Below are positions 10,910-19,887 of a DNA stretch of 64,000 nt, in pieces. The notes beneath the pieces were generated by a model. The model saw only the letters and a program-made list of their open reading frames with translations. It was not told the origin of the DNA and made no database searches. How positions within the stretch are numbered: the first letter of the stretch is position 1; every line of letters begins with the position of its first letter. The stretch spans positions 4,278,001 through 4,342,000 of the forward strand of contig JAUCEF010000001.1 of NCBI GenBank assembly GCA_033558025.1, in the 5' to 3' direction. The position numbers and the translations under genes were made by a program. The stretch comes from Phytophthora sp. 'mugwort' (lineage: Eukaryota > Oomycota > Peronosporomycetes > Peronosporales > Peronosporaceae).

Positions 10910-10917
10910 GGCTTGAG
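10910..10917. repeat. target site duplication, right copy
   Basis: Exact second copy of GGCTTGAG (see 8696-8703). Confidence 0.7.
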
Positions 10918-11345
10918 TGGGTGATTTAATGCAGCTTGCCGCTCTCGTTTTGCGAGAACAAGCTCGCACGACGGTATGTTCTTGCTAGTCGTGCATATGC
11001 TCTTTCTGACTGGCAGGCTAACATCCTTTTACAATCTACGATGCTATATCAGGTACACGAATCTGAAGATCGCTGTAGAGAGGATCCGGCGCGTCATGGA
11101 GTCGGTGACGCGTGCGGTAAAACACACGGTCGCGACAGAAATGCCGGAGCGGTTGGCTAATGCTGGACGGGTGAAGCCATGACTCGGAGCACTTCATCGC
11201 GCGGTCTTCGCATGGTATGAGGTGGAGGGGGCGGTGCGGTTCCCGCTGCTCTATCTAGATCCACTCGTCAATGACGCGACTGACGACCTCTCGGCAGCCA
11301 CGCATCATGCGTTTCTAGCGACGATGCTGGCTCGCGACTCCGGCA
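10911..11345 (+). pseudogene. hAT transposase, central part upstream of the inversion
   Basis: The transposase resumes after the nested element with LEWVI, then LPLSFCENKLARRY. In other frames follow RIRRVMESVTRAVKHTVA, EVEGAVRFPLLYLDPLVN and TDDLSAATHHAFLATMLARD. These match the usual order in oomycete hAT transposases (FCE, then D-DLSA-HR-FL). Stops and shifts are frequent. The colinear plus-strand match stops just after LARD, where the inverted segment begins. Confidence 0.6.
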
Positions 11346-11520
11346 GCTTGGCTATTATGACCGAATTCAGGTCTTCTGCGCAACCCGCCAGCCGCTCTGC
11401 TACGGCCCTGTTGAGCATGTGGCTCGAACACCCGACCAATGGCACCCCATCAAGGTGGCTAAGCGGCGGTTGACAGAGAAGTTGTCGCCCACGAGGAACA
11501 GGCACTACTCCAGCCGCGCG
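11345..11520 (-). pseudogene. hAT transposase segment in inverted orientation
   Basis: Read on the minus strand, 11504-11340 gives CLFLVGDNFSVNRRLATLMG and, after a one-base shift, GVPLVGCSSHMLNRAV followed by DLNSVIIAKL. This is the piece that belongs between LARD (plus strand, about 11340) and LNHWAMLRY (plus strand, about 11526). The second hAT at 60020-60355 carries the equivalent PLVGCASHRLNLAI in normal order. A local inversion of about 170-180 bp explains this. Confidence 0.6.
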
Positions 11521-11521
11521 G

Positions 11522-12380
11522 ACGCTGAACCACTGGGCAATGCTCAGGTACGACATTTGTCTATTTCTGAAGAATCTTGATTGGTATTGTGTGTTCTAAG
11601 TGTAGTTTTGACATTTGATGAGGCCTATACACTAAACAAAACGGACCTTTGACCAACAGACGTGCTGGAGATCTTTGTTTGCGATGTTTATACAGGGTTT
11701 TGAGCTCCTGTCATTTTAGACAGCGAGGACAACGAGCTCGCGGAGTTGCTGCCGTGGGCTGCGTTGAACCGCCGCCTCCGCGAGCTGTTTGGGGATTTAG
11801 GATGTGGAGTTGGTGTCCAAGACTTTTGAAAGCTCGGATGTCAACCAGCTCGACGTCGAGTATGGTTTGACGGCTTCATGGCCGCTAGAGCTTCCTACGT
11901 TCGCTACCTCGGTACGTTCCTATAGGGCTCATGTTCCGCTTCCTAGGTTACTAATAATGATTTCGTATGAAATTAATATGCAGCTCCCAAGACAGATCTT
12001 ATCCACAGCCCGGATTTTGAGAGTGGCTGCGTTCGCGTTATGAAGGGCTAAGCGAAGCGACTGACACGCGCGGAAAGGTCGCGCTGGAGCGTTTTGTGGT
12101 GACGGGTGAGGGCCAGCAGGAGGAGGAGCGCGTTTTTATGTTAAGCGGTTGCAGAAGTGCCCCAGGCTCGAGGAGCGGCTGCCAACTTACGAGTTGCTGG
12201 CCAATCCCACCGATGTCAAACGTGGTCGAGTGATTTTATTAGAGTCACTCGAACGACGTTTGGGTAGCATCGTCACGCTTTGCAGCCGTACACCCTCGAT
12301 ATGCTGCTATTCCTTCGGCATAAGGCCGACTATTGGGATGCCCGTACTGACCAGATCCCAGAGTGATCGATAAGCAGCTA
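11522..12380 (+). pseudogene. hAT transposase, C-terminal dimerisation region
   Basis: The plus strand resumes with TLNHWAMLRYD. Later frames give LLPWAALNRRLRELFGDL, VWFDGFMAARASYVRYL, SPDFESGCVRVMKG, LTRAEKVALERFVV, IPPMSNVVE and RHALQPYTLDMLLFLRHKAD. The last two are the hATC dimerisation signature (SNVVERFF, then P-x-LEMLLFL). Several frameshifts and stops show the enzyme is dead. Confidence 0.65.
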
Positions 12381-12529
12381 ATGCAACAACGTGCTTGGTT
12401 ACACTAATAATCTATTTGCTGGTTTTGCTCACTTCAATAACATTCTGTCGCTCGCTTTGCTGCACGTGCTAATCTATTTGCTTTTCTTGCTTGCAATAGA
12501 TAACAATTCAATATTTGCAACCCTGTCTA

Positions 12530-13460
12530 GTAGACAGCGCCAGGTCAGGCGCTTTCTGAAGGCTTGCCTTGACATTGTCCAAGGCTTCCTGGTGCTCACG
12601 CTCCAGTGCCAGTCGGTATCCTTCTTCAGACGATCCGACAATGGTCTAGCCAGACCCACGGCCCCTCCCCGGTACTTACGGAGGTAGTTGGCTAAGCCCA
12701 GCTACCTCATCAGGTCCTTCTGGGACCTTGGTGTTGGCCAAGCCGAAATGGCATTGACCTTCTCTGTCGGCTCGAACGCCGGCGTTGTTAACGAAGCAAC
12801 CGAGAACTTCGATCTTTGCGCCGCGAAAACGCACTTGTCGATGTTGCCATAGAGCTTATTCACTCTCATGACCTCTAGCACTTGACGGAGGTGCTCCAAA
12901 TGCACCTCCAGAGCCGTCTTGCCTCCCTCGGCATGGCTATGGACGCAGCTGTCGTCGAAGTACGACTGTGCGTACGCACGCAGCGGTCTAAACAACTGTG
13001 TTACCAGGCAATTGAATGTCGCCAGGGAATTAGACAGGCCCTGTGGCATCATAAGCCACTACCAGAACATACCGCTCGTGGTACTCACTGCGTTGAGCGG
13101 GATGTCATTCTCGCGCATCAGGATCTGGCAGTATCCGCCCACCAGGTCCAGGGCGCCGCACCCGGCCATGTTGTTTAACAACACATCCTTTCGCGGGGTG
13201 GGTGACTGGACCGGGGCACCGTTGCGCTGTTCAGCTTATTAAAAACATGAACCAGACGCCACTTCCCGTTCGGCTTCCGAACGCAGAAGGTTGGCGTCGA
13301 GTGCGGGGATTTCGATTCCAGCACCACGCCTGCCTTGGCCTTTGCGGCGAAGAAGGCATCAAATGACCTCGCACTGCTGTCGAGGCAGTGACCATTGTCT
13401 GGTGATACAATACTTTGCGCCCGGCACGAGATCAATCTTGTGCCTGATCCCACGATGCGG
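12530..13460 (-). pseudogene. gypsy reverse transcriptase/RNase H remnant
   Basis: Reading leftward, 13453-13175 gives STPTFCVRKPNGKWRLVHVF, the fingers motif. The part 13052-12702 gives MPQGLSNSLATFNCLV, then SYFDDSCVHS (catalytic FDD), then EHLRQVLEVMRVNKLYGNID. The part 12680-12530 gives LGLANYLRKY and GLARPLSDRLKKDTDWHWS, the start of the RNase H hinge. Frameshifts separate the blocks. The match ends exactly where the hAT end was placed, and the rest of RNase H and the integrase are absent. Confidence 0.75.
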
Positions 13461-14015
13461 TGGGAGTTGAGACGGTGGACCCTTGGACACCACGTCTTCG
13501 AACGCTTTCATTAAAGGATACACTGGATCCTTTGGGTTCTTGAGTATCCCCGAACCGAAGCGCTAGGCACGCTGGGAGGAGAATGCCTCCAGGACGCCTT
13601 CGTCCATAACCGAGGCAGAATTCAATTCCTCCGGAGTGGATTCTTGCTTCAAGTGTACCACCTTTGCGATTTCTCCTGCCTTCAGGTCGGCCAGGAAATC
13701 TGTCGGCGGCAACTCTTCGAGGTCAGGAACTCTGACACCTCTGGCAGCGGCTCTAGCTGGATGCCGCCTGCCTTGACCCGATGGCCGGCCTCGCCGTCGA
13801 GGATATGATAACACCCTTCGACTGGCCGCGTCGGAAGAACCCGGGCCCTGGATTCCGAGTCGCTTGAAGCGACTCCAGTCTGAAATGACTTCAGACTCGA
13901 CTTGCGGTGTCGATTATGTCGTCGACGGCGCCCGCGACGTGGTACTTCGTTACCCACGTTTACCCACATCTGTGGACGTCCCATTGACGACGTCCAAAGC
14001 CGCTCGGGCTTCGTG

Positions 14016-14236
14016 TGGAACATGGTTACCCACACAAGAAGTGCATTCCGCCACTTTCTCCAGTTATGGATTGGGCGACCTGCTGTGTAACAAGGTTACC
14101 CACACAGGAAGCGCTTTCTGCGCCTTCCTCGCCAGTTTCTGTCTGGGTGACTCGGCGTGGAACATGGTTACCCACACAGGAAGCGCCTCGCGCGTCTTCC
14201 TAGCCAGTTTCACTCTGGGTGACTTGGTGTGGACCT
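14016..14236 (-). repeat. 72-bp tandem repeat in the gypsy polyprotein
   Basis: Units begin TGGAACATGGTTACCCACAC (plus-strand view) at 14016, 14086 and 14158, with a partial fourth at 14230; spacing is 70, 72 and 72 bp. A 72-bp unit equals 24 codons, so the repeat could lengthen the linker between protease and reverse transcriptase without breaking the frame. Confidence 0.7.
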
Positions 14237-14276
14237 AGGTGACCCACCCGGTTGGTGACACCCCGCACCGCCACTC

Positions 14277-14960
14277 TTAAAGCCTTGGTCTAGATTCCGG
14301 CGGCGGTCGAGGGCTATCCTGTAAGGGCTGCCGCACTCGACCAGGTGCAGCTTCTGCTGCCACCGCTTTTAGCGAGTCGCTCAATACGTCGGCGGCTACT
14401 AAAACTTTACTGGATGCTCTTGCATCCCGGAGCCCCTTTCGGACACCCCAGTTCCTGGCAGAGGTGGGAACATGACTCACAATGCTCTGCCAGTAACTGC
14501 GGGCCGGCTGGACCCGATGAACTTTGTTTTGCCAATCGATCCATGGCTCATGTTTCTCGAGTCGGGGCATGCCCAGGATCAAGTCATACTTGTCAATCTC
14601 TAGGACAGTAAACTGTTCCATGCTGTCGAAGTCCTCGAACTTCACAGCTAGATCCACATGAATCCTGGGAGCGGTAGTCACCGTTCCGTCGGTCAGTTGC
14701 ACCGACACTGTCTCGTTGTCTTTGTTTTCTCGTAAAGCGTCCGGCCAACTTGTTGCTGTTCTCCGCAACAGTCTGGCGGCGTGCGAAGTTCGACGCCCCG
14801 GAGTCTATCAAGACTCGGAAGGGATGGGTATATCCCCGTACACTTACGTGTAGTACTAGCAGCCCAACGCTGCCCTTCTTCGATTCTAGAGTGCAAAGAC
14901 TCGCAGGGGCTAAGTCTCCATGGTGCGCGCCACCCGCGCACCGCTCATGAAGACTTAGAT
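14277..14960 (-). pseudogene. gypsy retropepsin remnant
   Basis: The minus strand contains FRVLIDSGASNF, the aspartic protease active site (DSGA). After a frame change come DGTVTTAPRIHVDLAVKFED and LEIDKYDLILGMPRLEKHEP; the ILGMPxL motif is the second conserved region. The two parts lie in different frames joined near 14740-14770. In gypsy elements this protease cuts Gag-Pol. As read it is not functional. Confidence 0.7.
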
Positions 14961-14989
14961 CTTCCCCAGTAGGGCGCCCCGCCCCTACT

Positions 14990-15960
14990 GTTGTCCTGCG
15001 GTCCCCTGCCCATGGGGTCGCGACCCTTGCAGCGACCTTTGAGTGCGATGGGCTTTGGAGGGAAACGCTTTCGCTGTTCCCCCCCCCCCCAGGACAGGCA
15101 CGTGTCATGTGCCCTTGCTTACCACAGCTATAGCAGCGAATATTATGCTGCTCGGCGAGCCCAAGTTCCATGTGAACTGGCCCGCTTGGGGCTCCGCGAC
15201 TTGGTGTCGCAGCCCCTGGCCCCACCGCTGCTGGCGTGCGGGCCTGGTGGTGTCTGTACACCTCTTGGAGGGCGACTTGGATCGCCTTTTCCAAAGCATT
15301 GGCCTGCACCCGAAATAGCTGGGTGTGGGCCTACTTTAGGCCGTCCATGAACACCGTCACCTTGACGTGTTCATGGAGTGGGTTTCCCATGAGGGATGCG
15401 GTGAGTTCCCGCATCTCCTGGATGTACTCGTGCAGCTCACACGTTTTCCCTACATGACAGGAAGCGTGATCGCTGGTCGTACTCATACTTCGGCGGGGAG
15501 GAACGCGGTTCTAAGCTTTTCACACAGCTGAGCCCAGGATGCAAAACATCCAGGCGTTGTCGCTTTCCGCGTATACGCCCAACTCTTAGCACGCCCGTTA
15601 AGAGGGCAAAAGCCACTCTGAGGTGTTCCGAAGAAATGAGAGCCGCATCCATTGCGAGCTCTACTTCTCGCACACAGAAATGAATGTTTCCCGTTCCTTC
15701 CCTTCGTACGGTTTTACTTTCAGCCTCAACGGCTCGGGGTAGACCGGTTTCGGCTCTGCGGTCGGATCTTGCAGGTTGCTCCGAACATGTTCGATGAGCC
15801 CCCGCTCATACATGTCGAATGCGGTCACGCGCTCAACCTACTCAGCTTTGCGTTGACGACGCCAAGCTGGCAAGGCATCCATACCAAAGATGCCAGCCAT
15901 CTTGCGAACGGACTCAAACTGTGAGTCGTTCAGATGAGGAAACTCATTCCGGTCCATGTT
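14990..15960 (-). pseudogene. gypsy Gag with CCHC zinc knuckle
   Basis: Going leftward, the minus strand gives PLRLKVKPYEGKEG and then VREVELAMDAALISSEHLRV (15673-15437), the Gag core. Next come EYIQEMRELTASLMGNPLHE-like sequence, LEKAIQVALQEVYRHHQAR, and the knuckle CYSCGKQGHMTRAC at about 15120. The CCHC knuckle packages the RNA. Frames change at least twice. The relation to other oomycete gypsy elements is judged from the layout only. Confidence 0.7.
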
Positions 15961-16024
15961 GCTAGTGCCCAGAGGTTTCAGATAGTAACCCGCGTTGGCG
16001 TGGAAGACTACAAGTGCTACCAAG

Positions 16025-16170
16025 TGTGACGGGGCACACAACACCTTGCGCACAGGAGTTGTGACTTCCACTGAGTATACAAACGCTCCGTGAACGGCAC
16101 TTCACTAGTCCCAGACCTGTGGGACTGTTACCAAAATTAGGTAAATTCAAGACTGAGTATATTTATAGGT
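16025..16170 (-). repeat. gypsy 5' LTR, 3' part (upstream limit unknown)
   Basis: On the minus strand the LTR ends ...GTGTGCCCCGTCACA at 16025, followed by CTTGGTAGCACTTG as the possible primer-binding region. A TATA-like CCTATAAATATACTC at 16155-16169 lies about 130 bp upstream of the LTR end. The LTR start was not found. Confidence 0.45.
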
Positions 16171-16636
16171 GACCCCTTTTAATGAGACCACATACTAGCT
16201 ATTTGTCACCTTTATTCTAGACGCTATCCTCTTGAGTGGCTCTGAGGTCTTTGTTCCATATCTGTGGTACTTTATCCATGACGTCATTACCGTTGACGTC
16301 ATAGTGATGTTGGCTACATCACTTAGTGTACTTTGGTACACCTTACAATATGTGATCATAAGCTCGTCTTCGTTATATCATCTGTTGAAGAGCGGGCATC
16401 TACTGTAGAACGCTAAATCACAGACCCACTTTCTTAATGACGGGCTTAACCGATATGACTGTGCATCGGTGATATAATCTGCGGGGGTATCTTGTAGATC
16501 ACGTTTTGCCGCATGCACCGTCCTCCAGATCTTCGATTTTTGACATGATTGAGTCATATTCGTGATCGTTACTTTGCTCTCTCTATTGTGATATTCTATT
16601 AGGATATTCATTTTGATAATCGTCATAGCGTTCAGC
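16171..16636. other. no gene; upstream region of the G6PD-like gene
   Basis: No coding signal was seen. It probably contains the start of the gypsy LTR and the promoter of the gene at 16637. TTCATTTTGATAATC at 16608-16622 resembles the oomycete initiator weakly. Confidence 0.4.
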
Positions 16637-18708
16637 ATGCATCATCATCGTCAATTACTGTCTGGAGGGCTGGTCTTGCTCACGTTCCTGGGCGTTGTCA
16701 GGCCTTCAATACCACGTTCTCTCCCTGCAGCAGCCTTGCACTCACTACCACAATCCTCAGCCAATGGCAACTCACACCAAGTAGTGAATGTCATCGTAGC
16801 AGGTGCCACTGGGGACTTGGCGTCGAAATATCTGTGGGTGGCGATGTTCCGCTTGGCGTTGGAGGGCAAATCAATGTCTAGACGCACATTCCGTTTCTTT
16901 GCGGGGGCATCAGAGACATTGGAGGGAGGGAGGATCTGGCACGAAAAGTTCTTCGACGGGTTGTTTGCTGAGAGGGTGTGCGGAGCTTTAGGAGCGGGTC
17001 TGGAGCAGGTGTCGACCAAGCAGAGCAAGTGTCGTGAGTTCCTGGAGACAGAGTTCAAGCCGAGCGTGGAGTACGCTCCGTTGCGAAAGGAAACCCACTA
17101 TCGAGAGTTGCGGAGGAGGCTGGACGAGGATTTGGAGGATGGTAGAGAAGAGGGACGGATGGTGTATCTTGCCATTCCGCCGCAATTTTTCCGTCAGGCA
17201 TGCGATGTAATTATGGTGAAGTTGGCGTTCTTTTTAATTGCTGACTGATGTTCGTGACTTCGGTTAAGTAGAGTTGTGAGCTGATTCATCGCTATTTGCG
17301 ACCACAACCTTCGGAAACTGAAGCTGCTGACCCGTTTCTGCGGATTGTGGTGGAGAAACCTTTTGGTCGGGATCTTCAGTCTGCCCATGAACTTGCTACG
17401 CGTCTTCGAGCAATTTTCAGCGTAGGCGTGCGGAAGGTAATTTTTGTGGCTAAAATCTCTAATGTTGTTGCATCTGTTATTTTTTGAGTATTGACAGAAT
17501 GAAGAGTTGTACGTTATGGACCACTACGCTGGTAAACCAGTTGTTCATGCCATTCGCAATTACTTCGAGCTTAACGCCGCTGCACTCCATCCACTTTGGA
17601 ACTCAGATTATATCCACGACATTCGTGTACGTGCCAAGCTCGAAGCTGCACTGTGAAATGCTGACTAGAAACTTCTTTCGCGCTGTCCTACAGATCGAGA
17701 TGAGCGAAACAGCGTCACTACAAAACCGTGTGCATTATTTTGACAGGTCAATACAACTATCCGGACCTACTTTAATACTTTTTCATTCGCTGATAAAACT
17801 AACTCTGTTGTTGTTTCAGCGCCGGCATCATTCGCGACATCATGGTGAATCATTTGCAGCTGCTTCTGAACGTTGCAGTAGCGCCATCGTTCGACCCCGC
17901 CATCTACGCAGCGCCGATCTCATTTAGTGAGTTTGCACGAAAAAATCATGAGGCCCAACTGCGCTTTATCAAAGCCATGAAGATCCCTCGTCAGCATTCT
18001 CAGTCTCAGCCATCGCTTTTCGTCGCGCAGTATGATGAATATGCTACACATTACGAAGTCGAGATGGGTGAAAGCCTTGATAAGAGCGACCATTTCACCC
18101 CCACCGCCGCAAGGATTGAGCTAACCAGCTCATTAAACGAATGGGGAAACACCACTTTTTGTCTTGCCGCAGCTAAGGCCACTGGGGCACGATACCTGGC
18201 AATTACTGTCACGTTCAAGGACGGTATATTTCCAAGCACAGACCCTCAACCATGTACTTTCACGGTAACTATCCAGCGAGCAGTCAATGCTGACTTTCGT
18301 CATAGTCGTAGACTAGAATGGTCTTGCGATATTGGTAAAATCCTACCAGAGCTCCAACTCCCCAACGGATGGGAGTACCAGAAATCTGACGACCACCTCG
18401 TCCTAACCCCCAAAGAAGCCGAACTAAACATACAGCAGCGTGATGTAGACGTGTGGGAGCTTGGAGATGAACTATCCGCGTACGATATCCTGCTCCGTGA
18501 AGTCGCAAGCGGTGCAACTGAACACTTCGCGGATCTGGACGAGATCGAGGCCGCTTGGGCATTGTGGACTCCAGTAGTAAATGCCGCCGAGACCCTATCG
18601 TCCCAACGAAAGCACGCCTCGTATCCAGCTGGAACATCTCCATGGGAACAGCTCCAACCCACGACAAGACTTGATAATCCATTTCCAACATCAAGAGAAG
18701 AACTATAG
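16637..18708 (+). CDS. glucose-6-phosphate dehydrogenase family, secretory (H6PD-like)
   Basis: Five exons are proposed: 16637-17206, 17281-17421 (or to 17436), 17498-17626, 17694-17746 and 17820-18708. All introns are GT-AG with consistent phase, giving about 593 residues. The protein oxidises glucose-6-phosphate and makes NADPH. Seen: an N-terminal hydrophobic stretch after HHHRQ (signal peptide), the dinucleotide motif GATGDLASKY, EKPFGRDLQSA, and the catalytic region YVMDHYAGK in place of the usual RIDHYLGK. AGIIRDIMVNHL follows, and a C-terminal DILLREVASG...DEIEAAW typical of the family. The signal peptide suggests the ER lumen, as for hexose-6-phosphate dehydrogenase, but there is no fused lactonase domain. 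The start ATG is the first in frame. The 3' end lies 46 bp from the convergent LicD-like gene. Confidence 0.85.
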
Positions 18709-18754
18709 TCAGCTAGCAAAAGTCTGTCATAACGAAAAAGATACACTCCTTGAT

Positions 18755-19642
18755 TTACTCCCACAATTCAGGCGTCAAGAACCTGTTTCCGAAGATGAAC
18801 ATCAAATACGGGGCCATCTGCGCAGGGCACATGACCTCAAACAGCTCCAGCTTGCAAACTCTTACAGGAAAAATCCAATCTCTCGGCACTCGGAAGTGCT
18901 TGACTAGCGTCCGATTCGGCGGTCTCGTCACTTCGCTATCCTCATCCTCTCCCACTTCGGGGCAGTGCACGCATTGCTGCCATATCTCCGATGGTTCTGG
19001 ACCCATAAGCTTCTCCACAATAACTCCATTTCCCACAACAACCTCCTCCATCGCCGGGGCCGTCGCCGGTCTAACCTCATCCTTGAAAAGCCCCTCAAAC
19101 TCTTTAAACCCGAAAATATTGGCATAAAATCCAAATTTCGTGTCTACGAACCTCACGGGCACCGCCGTCGACGTGTCTCCAGCCTCGTAGAGTGAGCTAT
19201 TGAACACCGCAAGCTCGTAACCTTCCGGTACCTCCAACTTCTCCTTATTAGTCGTACGAAGATACTCCAAGCCGGCCATGGTGACCCCTATATCGGCGTT
19301 GTAGTCCCATGGCACGAGCTGTCGGGCCCTGTAGACCCCCAATAGGGTGCCACTGTCGATCCAATAGACCACATGGGCGTTCTCCAGCAGCACTTTAAGC
19401 GCGTAGACCAGGTCTTCCAGCGCGTGCAGCCGCTGATCCGCAGATACGCACACTCCTGGCCTGACGTAGCGCGCGTCACGGTGCGCGCTGGAGACGCAGC
19501 GACGTAGCGAGTTGTAGGACGGCAGGTGGTCGCTCAGCAGCCCGCCCTCGTGCAGAGGCGCGTACAGCAGGAACAACCCGAAGAGCAGCAGCTGCGACGC
19601 CACGAGCAGAGCGAACTTGAGCCCCCGTCGAACCGTGACCAT
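18755..19642 (-). CDS. LicD/fukutin-like type II membrane protein
   Basis: Single exon, 295 residues from the ATG at 19642. One N-terminal membrane segment (FALLVASQLLLFGLFLLYA) is followed by a lumenal domain with VVYWIDSGTLLGVYRARQL and VPWDYNADIGV. These are the two core motifs of the LicD/fukutin nucleotidyltransferase-fold family, which attaches phospho-sugars or phosphocholine to glycans. The usual second acidic cluster (WDDDID) reads WDYNADIG here, so the metal site is partly altered and activity is uncertain. The ALEDLVYALKVLLE helix before the motif is typical. Probably a Golgi or ER protein. Divergent from RPAP1 and convergent with the G6PD-like gene. Confidence 0.75.
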   Translation of the reverse strand: MVTVRRGLKFALLVASQLLLFGLFLLYAPLHEGGLLSDHLPSYNSLRRCVSSAHRDARYVRPGVCVSADQRLHALEDLVYALKVLLENAHVVYWIDSGTLLGVYRARQLVPWDYNADIGVTMAGLEYLRTTNKEKLEVPEGYELAVFNSSLYEAGDTSTAVPVRFVDTKFGFYANIFGFKEFEGLFKDEVRPATAPAMEEVVVGNGVIVEKLMGPEPSEIWQQCVHCPEVGEDEDSEVTRPPNRTLVKHFRVPRDWIFPVRVCKLELFEVMCPAQMAPYLMFIFGNRFLTPELWE

Positions 19643-19871
19643 CACGGGTGAGAGAGTGACGTGTGTTGCGAAGTATCCGATATAAGAGGTCGGAGTCTAT
19701 TAAAACTATAGTTAGGGATACAAGGCCTAGGTTTAAGCGGTGGGTTACGTTGGGTACCAAGTTTTAGGATTTAGGGTTACGTTGGAATCTAGTAACATGT
19801 ATCCCTAACCCAAGCGTGACACTTGTAACAGGGGGAATACGGTACGGCATATAAAATCGTGGTTTCCGCCA

Positions 19872-19887
19872 ATCATTCCGCTTCAAG
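19872..19887 (+). promoter_or_regulatory. oomycete initiator-like element of RPAP1
   Basis: ATCATTCCGCTTCAAG ends right before the ATG at 19888 and matches the TCATTYY core of the oomycete initiator. It implies a 5' leader of about 10-15 nt. The 245-bp gap to the LicD-like ATG must hold both promoters. Confidence 0.45.

Larger units (their letters stand above)
8154..12525 (+). mobile_element. hAT DNA transposon, degenerate, with nested insertion
   Basis: Transposase pieces on the plus strand run from a BED finger at 8406 to the hAT dimerisation end near 12370. Proposed ends are CAGGGATGGCAAAAAATA at 8154 and, inverted, CAGGGTTGCAAATATT ending at 12525. Flanking octamers ACTGGTAC and TCTAGTAG match at only five of eight positions, so the target duplication is decayed or the ends were rearranged. 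A 2.2-kb element sits inside (8704-10909). Confidence 0.65.
12526..16170 (-). mobile_element. Ty3/gypsy retrotransposon, 5' part, degenerate
   Basis: On the minus strand the order is LTR end, primer-binding region, Gag, zinc knuckle, protease, reverse transcriptase and start of RNase H. It stops at the hAT end at 12525. Integrase and the 3' LTR are missing from the window. The LTR's upstream limit is not defined; a minus-strand TATA-like box at 16155-16169 lies inside it. Confidence 0.75.

Noticed and set aside
18300..18764. 154-codon minus-strand frame over the G6PD-like gene's last exon
   Set aside because: It runs antisense to a well-supported exon and shows no domain.
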